Positions 25,401 to 33,545 of a DNA stretch of 33,545 nt are shown one piece after another (positions within the stretch are counted from its first letter, which is position 1; every line of letters begins with the position of its first letter). The notes under the pieces are model-generated. The model was not told the origin of the DNA. It saw nothing but the letters and a program-made list of their open reading frames with translations, and searched no databases. The stretch is taken from the NCBI GenBank assembly GCA_021838635.1, contig JAKCDC010000031.1, positions 1-33,545 of the forward strand. The letters run 5' to 3'. Origin of the DNA: Pseudomonadota bacterium (GTDB taxonomy: Bacteria; Pseudomonadota; Gammaproteobacteria; Steroidobacterales; Steroidobacteraceae). A program made the position numbers and the translations under genes.

Positions 25401-25475
25401 GCGCTGACCGTCAACTGCGCGTCGCGCCACGCGTTATCCTTAGCGGGCACGGCCATTGGAGAAGGAGCGGGGCCC

Positions 25476-25913
25476 ATGCGACCCTCGATAGAACGACTGC
25501 TCAGCGCGGCGCTGCTCGGCGCGGCGCTCACCCTCGCGTCCTGTTCGGGCATTCCGCTGGCCCAGCGCCAGAGCGTCCGGCTGCACCGCTACGAGGCCTA
25601 TGCCGGCAAACCGGTCCGCGAGTTCACGTGGAACACCGGCTACAAGAGCTGGTCGCCGCTCTCACGCGACAAGCTGCTGGTGTGGACGGATCTCGACCAA
25701 CCCTATCTGGTGACGGTCTTCCACCCCTGCACCGATCTGCTGTTCGCCCGTCACATCGGCATCACCTCGACGGTCAACACCGTGCAGGCGCGTTTCGACT
25801 TCGTCACCGCGGACGGCTGGCGCTGCATGATCTCGACCATCCAGCCGATCGACTACCGGCGCATGCAGCGTGATGCGCATCGCCCCAAGGCCGCCGGCAA
25901 GGCTCAGCGGTAG
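25476..25913 (+). CDS. DUF6491-like lipoprotein
   Basis: 145 aa. A type II signal peptide (LLSAALLGAALTLASC) ends in the lipobox LASC, then SGIPLAQRQSV. The mature part carries PYLVTVFHPCTDLLFARHIGITST and DGWRCMISTIQPIDYRRM, the pattern of the small DUF6491 family found in Xanthomonadales and relatives, with two cysteines likely to pair. A GGAG lies upstream of the ATG. It follows glgB by 75 bp. Its last 10 bp overlap the convergent ABC transporter. No function is established. Confidence 0.8.
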   Translation: MRPSIERLLSAALLGAALTLASCSGIPLAQRQSVRLHRYEAYAGKPVREFTWNTGYKSWSPLSRDKLLVWTDLDQPYLVTVFHPCTDLLFARHIGITSTVNTVQARFDFVTADGWRCMISTIQPIDYRRMQRDAHRPKAAGKAQR

Positions 25914-27748
25914 CCGCGGGCCTGCAGGTCAAATAGCCGAGCGTAAACGCCGTCGGTGCGCAGCAGCGCCTCGTGAGCGCCCTGCTCGAGAATGCGGCCG
26001 TGCTCCAGCACCACGATCCGGTCGGCCCGCCGCACCGTCGAGAAACGGTGCGAGATCAGGATGATCATGCGTTCGCCGGCAAGCGTGCGGACGTGATCGA
26101 ACACATCGGCCTCGGCCTGAGCGTCCATCGATGCGGTCGGCTCATCAAGCACCAGTACATCGGCGCTGGTGCGCATGAACGCGCGCGACAGCGCCACCTT
26201 CTGCCACTGCCCACCGGAGAGCTCCTGGCCGCCGGCGAACCATTTACCGAGCTGCGTGTGGTAGCCCTGGGGCAGCGTCGCGATGAAATCACTCGCGCGG
26301 CCGAGTTCGGCCGCCGCCTGCCACCGGGCCTCGTCCTCGAAGGCCCGCTCGTCGCCGGCGCCGATGTTGTGTCCGAGCGGCATCTGGTAGCGGGCGAAAT
26401 CCTGGAAGATGACCCCGATGCGCTCGCGCAGCCGCCGCTCGTCCCACTCGGCGAGATCGGTCCCGTCGAGCAGGATGCGCCCGCCGCTCGGTGAGTACAG
26501 ACGCGTCAGCAGCTTGATCAGCGTCGTCTTACCCGAGCCATTCTCCCCGACCAGAGCGAGCGTACTGCCGGCCGGTACGTGCAGCGTGACGTGCTCGAGC
26601 GCCGGACGTTCGGCGCCCGGATAACAGAAGCTCACGTCCTCGAAGCGGATCCCGTCGCCGGGCCGCGCACCCTGCTGCGCCACACCGGGAGGACGTGGCA
26701 CGTCGCTCTCCAGGTACTCGTACAGGGTGGACAGATACAGATTGTCTTCGTACATCCCGCCGATGGCCGCGAGCATCGCCGAGACATCCGCCTGCCCCTG
26801 GCGGAACGCCACCAGGTACATGGTCATGTGGCCGAGGCTGATCGCTCGGCGCACGGTACTGAGGGCGATCCACGCATAGGCGGCGTACAGAGTGAGCGTT
26901 CCAATCAGCCCGAGCACAAACCCCCACGCGCCGCGCCGCAGCGTCAGCGCACGATCAGCGTGGTAGAGGCGCCGGTAAATGTCCCGGTAGCGCTCCAGCA
27001 ACCGCGCTCCGAGTCCGTAGAGCTTGACCTCCTTGGCGTAATCCTCCCGGGCGAGCACGGTCTCGAGGTAGGTCTGCATGCGCGTCTCGGGGGAACGCCA
27101 GCGGAACAGGCGGAACGCATCACCGGAGAACTTCGCCTCGGCGATGAATGCCGGCACGCCGGCGAGCAGCAGCGCGAGCACCGCCCAGGGCGAGAACCCG
27201 GCGAGCAGGACCGCGAAACTCACCAGCGCGATCAGGTGCTGCGCCAGACTGAACGTGCGGGTCACCAGACTCACCGGCCGGCTCGAGGCCTCCCGACGGG
27301 CGCGCGTCAACCGGTCGTAGAACTCCGAGTCCTCGAAATGACGCAGCTCGAGCGTCAGCGCCTTCTGGAGAATCAGCTCATTGACCCGCTGCCCGAGCTG
27401 CACTCGCAGCAGGGACCGCGAGAGGGTCAGGCCGCGCTGGACCGCGGCGAGCGCAGCCACCAGCACCCCCTCCAGGATCACCCACCCGAGCACGGCGTGC
27501 ACCCCCGTACCGTCGGCACGGATCGCAGCGACGACGGCATCGACGATGCGCCCGCTGGCATACGCCACCGAGACCGGAAGCACGCCGGCGAGCAGTGTCA
27601 GGGCGGCCAGGCCGACGGTGAGCGCCCGGTTGGTCGACCAGACGAGCTCGACGGCATGGCGGCTGTAGCGGAAGACCCCGAGGTAGGCCTGCAGCGTCAG
27701 CCCCTCGGACGGCGGCGCAGCGGCAGTGCGGCGGGCGGATGTCGGCAT
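25904..27748 (-). CDS. ABC transporter, fused permease and ATPase (exporter type)
   Basis: 614 aa from ATG 27746-27748; the frame opens 84 bp earlier, but that extension lacks a ribosome site and is Arg/Ala/Pro-rich. The N-terminal half has about six hydrophobic segments of an exporter membrane domain (ALTVGLAALTLLAGVLPVSVAYA, VILEGVLVAALAAV, LIALVSFAVLLAGFSPWAVLALLLAG, WGFVLGLIGTLTLYAAYAWIAL). The C-terminal ATPase shows Walker A LVGENGSGKTTL, Q-loop VIFQDFARYQMPL, signature LSGGQWQKVALSRAF, Walker B VLVLDEPTASMD and the switch His in LISHRFSTV. The substrate is unknown. As a half-transporter it should work as a dimer. Confidence 0.9.
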   Translation of the reverse strand: MPTSARRTAAAPPSEGLTLQAYLGVFRYSRHAVELVWSTNRALTVGLAALTLLAGVLPVSVAYASGRIVDAVVAAIRADGTGVHAVLGWVILEGVLVAALAAVQRGLTLSRSLLRVQLGQRVNELILQKALTLELRHFEDSEFYDRLTRARREASSRPVSLVTRTFSLAQHLIALVSFAVLLAGFSPWAVLALLLAGVPAFIAEAKFSGDAFRLFRWRSPETRMQTYLETVLAREDYAKEVKLYGLGARLLERYRDIYRRLYHADRALTLRRGAWGFVLGLIGTLTLYAAYAWIALSTVRRAISLGHMTMYLVAFRQGQADVSAMLAAIGGMYEDNLYLSTLYEYLESDVPRPPGVAQQGARPGDGIRFEDVSFCYPGAERPALEHVTLHVPAGSTLALVGENGSGKTTLIKLLTRLYSPSGGRILLDGTDLAEWDERRLRERIGVIFQDFARYQMPLGHNIGAGDERAFEDEARWQAAAELGRASDFIATLPQGYHTQLGKWFAGGQELSGGQWQKVALSRAFMRTSADVLVLDEPTASMDAQAEADVFDHVRTLAGERMIILISHRFSTVRRADRIVVLEHGRILEQGAHEALLRTDGVYARLFDLQARGYR

Positions 27749-27915
27749 CGTGTCCCAGGGTGAGGGCGCCGCCGCCCGATCGCAAGCCGGACTCGGCCGA
27801 AACCTAGCGTGGGCGGAGCCGTTCGCGCGCACGGCGGCCAGGCGGGCAGGTTGCCGGAAGTGTGCTATCCTTCGAAGTCTTTGTCATCTGGCCGCATCGC
27901 GGTCCCCGCCCCCTC

Positions 27916-29745
27916 ATGAGCCAACCCATCCGCAACATCGCCATCATTGCGCACGTCGATCATGGCAAGACGACGCTCGTTGACTGCCTGCTGAAGCAGT
28001 CCGGCACGTTCGCCGCACACGAAAAGCTCGCCGAGCGCATCATGGATTCCAACGACCTGGAGCGTGAGCGCGGCATCACCATCCTCGCCAAGAACTGCGC
28101 AATCGAGTACCACGGCGCCCGCATCAACATCGTCGACACCCCCGGTCACGCCGACTTCGGCGGCGAAGTCGAGCGCGTGCTCTCGATGGTCGACGGCGTG
28201 CTGCTGGTGGTCGATGCGGTCGACGGCCCGATGCCGCAGACCCGCTTCGTGACGCGCAAGGCGCTCTCGCTCGGCCTGAAGGCCATCGTGGTGGTGAACA
28301 AGATCGACCGGCCAGGCGCCCGCCCCGACTGGGTGGTCGACCAGACGTTCGAGCTGTTCGACAAGCTCGGCGCGAGCAACGAGCAGTTGGACTTCCCGGT
28401 GATCTATGCCTCGGCGCTGCAGGGGCGCGCCGGCACCGATCACGCCGCGCCCGGCGAGGACATGAGTGCGCTCTTCGAGGCAATTCTGGCACACGTGCCG
28501 CAGCCCGCAGCCGACGAGGCGCGGCCACTGCAGCTGCAGATCTCCACGCTCGATTACAACAGCTATGTCGGCCGGATCGGCATCGGGCGCATCCGCCGCG
28601 GCGTGATCCGTCCCGGGCAGAGCGTCACGCTGCGCTACGGGAATGAGGAGCGAGGCACGGCACGCATCGGGCAGGTGCTCACCTTCACCGGTCTGCAACG
28701 CCACTCGGTCGAGGAAGCCCGAGCCGGCGACATTGTCGCGGTCACGGGCATCGAAGACGTCAACATCGGCCTCACGGTATGCGATCCGGAAGCCGCCGAG
28801 GGCCTGCCGCCGATCCGCGTCGACGAGCCGACGCTCGCGATGCACTTCCAAGTGAACACCTCGCCGTTCGCCGGCCGCGAAGGCAAGTTTGTCACCAGCC
28901 GCCAGCTGCGCGAGCGGCTGCAGCGCGAGCTGCAGAGCAATGTCGCGCTGCGGGTCGAGGACACCGAGTCTCCGGACGTATTCCGGGTGTGCGGCCGCGG
29001 CGAGTTGCATCTGACGATCCTCATCGAGAATATGCGCCGCGAGGGCTATGAACTGGCCGTATCGCGCCCGCAGGTGCTCACGCACATGGTCAACGGCGAG
29101 GTGCACGAGCCGTACGAGGCACTCACCGTGGACGTCGAGGAGACGCACCAGGGCGCCATCATGGAGGCGCTCGGCCGCCGCCGCGGCGAATTGACGGACA
29201 TGGCGATCGACGGCAACGGCCGCGCCCGCCTCGATTACCGGATCCCGGCCCGCGGTCTGATCGGCTTCCAGGGCGATTTCCTGACGCAGACGCGTGGCAC
29301 CGGACTGATGAGCCACATCTTCGACGGCTTCGCACCGGTCAAGGGAGAGATCCCCGACCGTCGCAATGGCGTGCTGGTGAGCAATGAGCAGGGCGAGGCG
29401 GTCGCGTATGCGCTGTTCAACCTGCAGGAGCGCGGCCGGCTGTTCGTCAGCCCCGGGGAGAAGCTCTACGAGGGCATGATCATCGGCATCCACAGCCGCG
29501 ACAATGATCTCGTGGTCAACCCGATCAAGACTAAGAAGCTCACCAATATCCGCGCTGCCGGCAAGGACGATGCCATCCTGCTCACCCCGCCCATCGAGCT
29601 GACGCTGGAATACGCCGTCGAGTTCATCGCCGATGACGAACTGGTCGAGGTCACCCCGGAGTCGATCCGCATCCGCAAGCGCTACCTGAAGGAACAGGAT
29701 CGGCGCCGCGCGCAGCGCGACCCGAACGAAGCCCTCAGCGCTTAA
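27916..29745 (+). CDS. typA: Translational GTPase TypA/BipA
   Basis: 609 aa from ATG 27916 ([20 protein letters not shown]); the frame is open 54 bp further up but homologues start here. Ribosome-binding GTPase of the EF-G family, involved in 50S assembly and stress or low-temperature growth in bacteria studied. GTPase motifs: [10 protein letters not shown] (G1), ERERGITI (switch I), [14 protein letters not shown] (G3), [12 protein letters not shown] (G4), [10 protein letters not shown] (G5). Domain II and the domain V-like [25 protein letters not shown] follow, then the BipA-specific C-terminus ([22 protein letters not shown]). A TGnTATCCT at about 27868-27876 may be its -10. It converges on the XRE gene. 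Confidence 0.96.
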   Translation: MSQPIRNIAIIAHVDHGKTTLVDCLLKQSGTFAAHEKLAERIMDSNDLERERGITILAKNCAIEYHGARINIVDTPGHADFGGEVERVLSMVDGVLLVVDAVDGPMPQTRFVTRKALSLGLKAIVVVNKIDRPGARPDWVVDQTFELFDKLGASNEQLDFPVIYASALQGRAGTDHAAPGEDMSALFEAILAHVPQPAADEARPLQLQISTLDYNSYVGRIGIGRIRRGVIRPGQSVTLRYGNEERGTARIGQVLTFTGLQRHSVEEARAGDIVAVTGIEDVNIGLTVCDPEAAEGLPPIRVDEPTLAMHFQVNTSPFAGREGKFVTSRQLRERLQRELQSNVALRVEDTESPDVFRVCGRGELHLTILIENMRREGYELAVSRPQVLTHMVNGEVHEPYEALTVDVEETHQGAIMEALGRRRGELTDMAIDGNGRARLDYRIPARGLIGFQGDFLTQTRGTGLMSHIFDGFAPVKGEIPDRRNGVLVSNEQGEAVAYALFNLQERGRLFVSPGEKLYEGMIIGIHSRDNDLVVNPIKTKKLTNIRAAGKDDAILLTPPIELTLEYAVEFIADDELVEVTPESIRIRKRYLKEQDRRRAQRDPNEALSA

Positions 29746-29989
29746 GCGAACGCTCCATCCGCGCGACGAGCGCGGATGGAGCGACCTTCAGAACCCGCGC
29801 GAGCTTAAAGAGCGTGGTGAGCGTCGGCTGACGGATGCCGCGCTCGATCTGGCTGACGAAGGTCCGATCGACATCCGCATAGAGCGCCAGCTGTTCCTGT
29901 GAGATGTTCTGGCGCTTGCGCTCCTCGCGCAGCACGTCCCCGAACGCGGCAGGAATGTGATTGGAACTGGTGTGACGCGGCGCCTTCAT
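29735..29989 (-). CDS. Small XRE-family transcriptional regulator
   Basis: 84 aa from ATG 29987-29989 (AAGG 6 nt upstream); the frame is open 171 bp further but that part looks non-coding. Almost the whole protein is one helix-turn-helix domain: [45 protein letters not shown] spread over residues 16-60, then [23 protein letters not shown]. This is a lambda Cro/C1-type HTH with no sensor domain. Regulators of this size often act with a neighbour or autoregulate. The 3' end holds a perfect 13-bp hairpin and overlaps typA by 11 bp. The dyads upstream of its start are candidate operators. Confidence 0.85.
   Translation of the reverse strand: MKAPRHTSSNHIPAAFGDVLREERKRQNISQEQLALYADVDRTFVSQIERGIRQPTLTTLFKLARVLKVAPSALVARMERSLKR
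29752..29782. terminator. Perfect 13-bp hairpin after typA, inside the XRE coding end
   Basis: Arms 29752-29764 and 29770-29782 (GCTCCATCCGCGC and complement), 5-nt loop, starting 6 nt after the typA stop. It could end or stabilise typA transcripts. For the opposite strand it is part of the coding sequence for the last residues of the XRE protein. No T-tract follows. Confidence 0.5.
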
Positions 29990-30127
29990 GCCGACCTTGA
30001 GCTGAGCCCTTCGGGCGGCGCGAAGATGCGGCGGGCTGTGGGATTTGGTCCACGGGATATATGCCGCAGACGCACAGCACCCCAAGGCGAACCGGTCCTT
30101 TGACCGACGGATAGCGGCCAGTGCGCG

Positions 30128-30149
30128 ACCACGTACGCTCGAACGTGGT
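30128..30149. promoter_or_regulatory. Inverted repeat, candidate operator
   Basis: ACCACGT and ACGTGGT, 7-bp arms with an 8-bp spacer, about 140 bp upstream of the XRE start. The spacer length equals that of the larger dyad at 30357-30388. Could be an autoregulatory site; no direct proof. Confidence 0.3.
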
Positions 30150-30226
30150 ACGGAACCCACGACTCAGCAACGACGGATCCCAGGTTCGCGTGTGATGCAA
30201 CCCGCATGCCGTGGCGCGCATAACTT

Positions 30227-30245
30227 ATTGATAATAATCAGTATC
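30227..30245. promoter_or_regulatory. Fur-box-like site
   Basis: ATTGATAATAATCAGTATC matches 14 of 19 positions of the Fur consensus GATAATGATAATCATTATC by my count. It lies in an AT-rich island in the shared upstream region of the XRE gene and the TonB receptor, about 480 bp before the receptor. Iron control of a TonB receptor would be usual, but the distance is long. Confidence 0.45.
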
Positions 30246-30356
30246 CGCCGCGCTCAGCGCTGCTGTTGCAATTCCGATACATTAAAAATCCAGGCTACAC
30301 AGCGCTGAAGAGGCAGGTATTGCGCTCGGCGCCACAGCTGCTCTTGCATTGATTTC

Positions 30357-30388
30357 ATGACATCGATATCATATGTTATCGATGTCAT
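30357..30388. promoter_or_regulatory. 12-bp perfect dyad, candidate operator
   Basis: Arms ATGACATCGATA (30357-30368) and TATCGATGTCAT (30377-30388) around an 8-nt centre TCATATGT. A partial third copy, ATGACATCG, stands at 30403-30411. AT-rich symmetrical sequence of this kind is typical of a dimeric repressor site or, in RNA, a hairpin. It is 330 bp upstream of the TonB receptor. Confidence 0.5.
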
Positions 30389-30721
30389 CGCCCTTATGCG
30401 GGATGACATCGTCCTTTTAAGCGGTATTTCGGGGGGGGGCCGCCATGCTGTCTGTAGTCGGATCCGCGTCCATCGTCACCGGCTCGCCCCGCGCGAGAAT
30501 GCCGGCGGTGCACGCGTCCGCGCACAGCACGTGGCGGGCGGCGGGGAATATGCCGGTGCAGCCTCGGTCGGGCACCGAGACAGGCATTCAGCCGCAGCGC
30601 ACGAACTGTTCAGTGCTCAAGCGCCACTTCCACTCTCGGAGACGCCTCTGTTGCCGACGCGCGCCAGCCGGCGCGGCAGCCTCGACCTGACACATCCCGT
30701 TTTCCGATAGGAGGATCTTGC

Positions 30722-33367
30722 ATGAGAGCGAACAAGAACAAGGCGTCCCGTACGGGCGTCGGTCCGACGCGACGCGCGTCCTTGAGCGCAACGGCGCGCA
30801 GCGCGACAAACAGCAGTATCGCGGCTGTGGTCGCCGGTATCCTCGGCACCGCCGCAGGCCTGAGCCTGGCACACGCGCAGAACGCGCCCACCACGGCTTC
30901 GCAGCCGACCATCAATGCCGGAAACATTCAGACCTCACAGAACCTGCAGGAAGTCGTCGTCACGGCAACCGCGACGCACGTGCGGCTGTTGAACGCCAGC
31001 TATAACGTGGTGGCCGCCGATCGCCAGTTGATCCAGGAAGCGAATCCGACGAGCTCTGCGGACATCCTGAAGCTCTCCCCGGGCATTTGGCCGGAAGCGA
31101 CCGGCGGTCAGACCGGCGCGAATATTGAGGTGGCGGGATTCCCGAGCGGTGGCGATGCACCGTTCTTCACCAACATGATCGAGGGCATGCCCCTCTACGG
31201 CATGCCCTCGCTGTCGTTCATGGACTCAAGTTCGCTGTTCCGGCTCGATGACACCATCAAGCGGGTGGAAATCGTGCAGGGCGGACCGTCGGCGATCTTC
31301 GGACCAGGGCAGATGGGCGCAACCGCCAACTACATCCTGCGCACCGGATCGGCCAAACCCCGCGGCGAAGTGATGGTGACCTACGGCAACCAGGGCCTGT
31401 GGCGCACCGACATGTTCTACGGCTTCCAGATCGCCCCGGGTTGGTACGGCAGCGTCGGGGGCTTCTACCGTGTATCGAAGGGCGTGCGCGCCCCGCAGTT
31501 CCCGGCCGAAAACGGCGGCCAGTTCACCGCCACTCTGAAGCACGACCTTCGCGGTGGTTCGGTGGTGTTCTGGACCCGCGTGCTCGATGACAAGAACCAG
31601 TTCATGGCGCCCTTCCCGCTCATCCAGAACGCGAGCGGCTCGTACTCAGGGTACCCGGGCTTCAATCCGCTCACCGGCACCTACGGCAGCTACGCGATCC
31701 AAAACGTGACCTTACCGAACCCGGCGGGTGGCTTCGAGAGCGCGAACCTCGCCAATGGCCGCGGCGGCAAACTCTATTTCCTCGGCAGCAACTACAACCA
31801 GACGATCAACGGCTGGACATTCCACAACGGCTTCCTGATCGACGGCGGTGGACTCGACACCAACGCACTGTTCTCCGGCACCAATCCGCGGCCGCTCAGC
31901 TACTTCCTGTACGGCTGCCAGGTGGCCGAACCGACCGGTTTCTGCAACGGCACGACCGCCATCGACAAGAACAACCTTGGCCCCAACGGCCAGGGCCTCT
32001 CACCGAACCTCGGCATTTCGGCGACTTACGCCGGCTCCGGCAATCCGGTTCCGATGAGCCAGAGCGTGATCTCGCAGGGCTGGTGGTACATCCAGAAGTC
32101 GCTGCAGAACATCACCGACGAGTTCCGCGTCAGCCACAGCCTGTTCAAGGGCGACATGCTGACCGCTGGCGTCTACCTGGCCCGTTACAGCATGAACGAC
32201 AACTGGTCGCTCGGTAACCAGATGCTGATGACGAACACCCAGAACGCCACCCCGGTCGTGCTCAACTACGTCCAGGGCGGACAGCAAACCAATCTGACCA
32301 GCAGCCAAGGGTTCTGGAACGAGAACAACAACTACAACATTCTTGAGCACGGCGATGCAACCAATATCGCCGGGTACTTCTCGGACCAATGGCGGCATGG
32401 CCCATGGTTGATCGACCTCGGGGCACGCCTGGAAAACATCAACGCCCGCCAGCGCACCTGTAATACCTCGCCGCAGATGCTCTCCGGACCCAACAATCCG
32501 TGGGACAGCGCAGTTCCGGTCTGCAATGGCACGTGGACTTACCTGCACTACGTGCGCACGCGACCGACTTTCACCGGCGGCGTGAACTACGACTTCTCCT
32601 CGCACATGAGCGCCTACATCCGCATCAACAACGGCGTGCACTTCGACGATTTCGACAACGGCATCCGTGGCACCACCAACGGAAACTTCGGACCTCTGGA
32701 GACGATTCACAACTACGAAATCGGGTACAAATACGAGAACGCGTGGATGTTCGCCGACATCAGCGCGTACGAGCGTATTTTCTACGGACTGCAGAGCGAG
32801 GCCACCAACGCACAGGGCATCGGCATTCCCGGCGACATCGTCAGCTACGGCGCCCGGACGCACGGCATCGACTTCAACGGTTATGTTGAGCCGTTCAAGC
32901 ACGCCACCATCCGGGTCGTGGGTGACTGGATGCAGGGCCACTATAACGGAGCGGCAAGCTGCGAACCGTACTTCACAATCAACGGTTCAGCAGCCTGCGC
33001 GGCGATCAACGGCGCTCCGCTGCAGCGTCAGCCGAACATCCAGGTCCGCGTCACGCCGAGTTACGCCATTCCGACGAACTGGGGCGTGGTGTCGGCCTGG
33101 GTCACCTACGAGTACGTCGGCAAGCGGTATGAGGATACCTTCGGCCTGCAGCCGCTCGGGACCTACAGCGAAATCGGCGGCGGTGTCGTGGCCGACGTCG
33201 GAAGGCACTGGGAGTTTGCCGTGCGCGGCACTAACCTGACCAACACGATCGCCCTCACCGAGGGCAATGCACGTGAAGCAGGCGTCTCACTCGGCGTGAA
33301 CAACGTCCTGCTGGGACGGGCACTGTTCGGCCGGGAAATCAACTTCAGCGCGCGATACAAGTTCTAA
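30722..33367 (+). CDS. TonB-dependent outer membrane receptor, probably iron-siderophore
   Basis: 881 aa. AGGAGG stands 7 nt before ATG, the strongest ribosome site in the window. A long basic N-region leads into a signal peptide (IAAVVAGILGTAAGLSLAHA, cut near residue 52). Then come a TonB-box-like LQEVVVTATAT and a plug domain (SADILKLSPGIW, FTNMIEGMPLYGMP, IKRVEIVQGGPSAIFGPGQMGATANYIL). The large barrel has many Trp/Tyr/Asn-rich strands and ends FSARYKF with the terminal Phe typical of outer membrane proteins. Extracellular loops contain Cys pairs (CQVAEPTGFC, CNTS...PVC, CEPYF...AC). A Fur-box-like site upstream hints at an iron ligand; sequence alone does not fix it. A strong terminator follows directly. 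Confidence 0.9.
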   Translation: MRANKNKASRTGVGPTRRASLSATARSATNSSIAAVVAGILGTAAGLSLAHAQNAPTTASQPTINAGNIQTSQNLQEVVVTATATHVRLLNASYNVVAADRQLIQEANPTSSADILKLSPGIWPEATGGQTGANIEVAGFPSGGDAPFFTNMIEGMPLYGMPSLSFMDSSSLFRLDDTIKRVEIVQGGPSAIFGPGQMGATANYILRTGSAKPRGEVMVTYGNQGLWRTDMFYGFQIAPGWYGSVGGFYRVSKGVRAPQFPAENGGQFTATLKHDLRGGSVVFWTRVLDDKNQFMAPFPLIQNASGSYSGYPGFNPLTGTYGSYAIQNVTLPNPAGGFESANLANGRGGKLYFLGSNYNQTINGWTFHNGFLIDGGGLDTNALFSGTNPRPLSYFLYGCQVAEPTGFCNGTTAIDKNNLGPNGQGLSPNLGISATYAGSGNPVPMSQSVISQGWWYIQKSLQNITDEFRVSHSLFKGDMLTAGVYLARYSMNDNWSLGNQMLMTNTQNATPVVLNYVQGGQQTNLTSSQGFWNENNNYNILEHGDATNIAGYFSDQWRHGPWLIDLGARLENINARQRTCNTSPQMLSGPNNPWDSAVPVCNGTWTYLHYVRTRPTFTGGVNYDFSSHMSAYIRINNGVHFDDFDNGIRGTTNGNFGPLETIHNYEIGYKYENAWMFADISAYERIFYGLQSEATNAQGIGIPGDIVSYGARTHGIDFNGYVEPFKHATIRVVGDWMQGHYNGAASCEPYFTINGSAACAAINGAPLQRQPNIQVRVTPSYAIPTNWGVVSAWVTYEYVGKRYEDTFGLQPLGTYSEIGGGVVADVGRHWEFAVRGTNLTNTIALTEGNAREAGVSLGVNNVLLGRALFGREINFSARYKF

Positions 33368-33381
33368 GTCCGCACCGTCAT

Positions 33382-33417
33382 GCCCCCGCGCCCGTAAGGG
33401 CGCGGGGGCCTTTTTTT
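33382..33417 (+). terminator. Rho-independent terminator of the TonB receptor
   Basis: Perfect 12-bp GC-rich stem, GCCCCCGCGCCC (33382-33393) and its complement (33398-33409), loop GTAA, followed by a run of seven T (33411-33417). Starts 14 bp after the stop codon. Textbook intrinsic terminator. Confidence 0.95.
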
Positions 33418-33521
33418 GGGTTCTTCTCCCGTTTCCGGGGTGACTGGACGCGGGGGGTGAGGCGAACGGTCGCCTCTGCTAACTTGGTGTTACCAGACAT
33501 CAAGCAGGCAGGAGGGCGACC

Positions 33522-33545
33522 GTGGCCCCAGAAGAGTGTATTTCC
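33522..33545 (+). CDS. Start of a gene running off the window
   Basis: GTG start with GGAGGG (33511-33516) five nt upstream, encoding M-APEECIS before the edge. Eight codons are too few to identify a product. The leader contains two mutually exclusive pairings (see findings). A transposase or other mobile gene is possible but unsupported. Confidence 0.5.

Larger units (their letters stand above)
29990..30721. other. Long regulatory intergenic region
   Basis: About 730 bp between the divergent XRE and TonB receptor genes. It holds a 7-bp inverted repeat, an AT-rich island with a Fur-box-like site, a 12-bp dyad with a third half-site, and a run of nine G (30431-30439). The rest, 30440-30700, has frames on the plus strand without recognisable domains. 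No small gene can be supported. Confidence 0.6.

Noticed and set aside
27865-29493. 542-codon frame antisense to typA
   Set aside because: Shadow frame rich in Arg, Ala, Asp and His without recognisable motifs.
30357-30710. 117-codon frame starting in the dyad and crossing the nine-G tract
   Set aside because: No ribosome site, no domain, Arg/His/Ala-rich second half; considered as a phase-variable gene and dropped.
1-33545. CRISPR array, prophage, toxin-antitoxin pair
   Set aside because: No regularly spaced direct repeats, no phage structural genes or integrase; the XRE gene has no partner toxin reading frame next to it.

Overview
The window looks like a chromosomal piece of a high-GC gammaproteobacterium, probably near the Xanthomonadales/Nevskiales/Steroidobacterales. 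This is inferred from GC-rich coding, TonB-dependent receptors, and DUF6763- and DUF6491-type proteins; no rRNA is present to confirm it. The right three quarters are dense, ordinary housekeeping DNA. The left fifth (about 2.9-7.0 kb) is loose, with degraded genes, and ends at a tRNA-Arg.

Layout. (1) 1-2.9 kb: the 3' end of a GHMP-kinase-like gene, converging on a BtuB-like TonB receptor with a well-formed cobalamin riboswitch in its leader; this is a vitamin B12 locus. (2) 2.9-7.1 kb: a wrecked IS3-type transposase, a seven-repeat GloVer-type lipoprotein, a probable broken secreted-protein gene, a DUF2845 protein, gene-free DNA and tRNA-Arg(TCG). (3) 7.5-13.2 kb: a small secreted protein, then a compact molybdenum cofactor (Moco) operon moeA-moaA-moaC-[mobA-moaD]-[moaE-moeB-rhodanese]. 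The last two genes are multidomain fusions and are the most notable content of the window. (4) 13.2-15.6 kb: proB-proA on the minus strand, converging on the Moco operon. (5) 15.7-20 kb: a DUF6763 protein with an extreme acidic tail, a ferritin-like/VIT1 membrane protein, an FAD-linked D-hydroxyacid dehydrogenase and two small membrane proteins. (6) 20-23.5 kb, minus strand: tesB, a thioredoxin-reductase-like ferredoxin-NADP reductase, a small Cys-containing protein and a glycerophosphodiesterase. (7) 23.5-29.7 kb: glgB, a DUF6491 lipoprotein, an ABC exporter and typA. (8) 29.7-33.5 kb: a small XRE regulator, a 730-bp regulatory region (Fur-box-like site, 12-bp dyad, nine-G tract), a large TonB receptor with a strong terminator, and the first codons of another gene.

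How the genes work together. The Moco genes cover GTP to cyclic pyranopterin (MoaA, MoaC), sulfur activation and transfer (MoaD, MoeB, rhodanese, MoaE), molybdate insertion (MoeA) and GMP addition (MobA). Only the MPT adenylyltransferase (MogA/MoaB) is not seen. Because MoaD keeps a free C-terminal Gly-Gly on its MobA fusion, and its activating enzyme, sulfur donor and target synthase sit on one polypeptide, the arrangement suggests a physically coupled sulfur relay. That coupling is an inference; the domains and motifs are visible.
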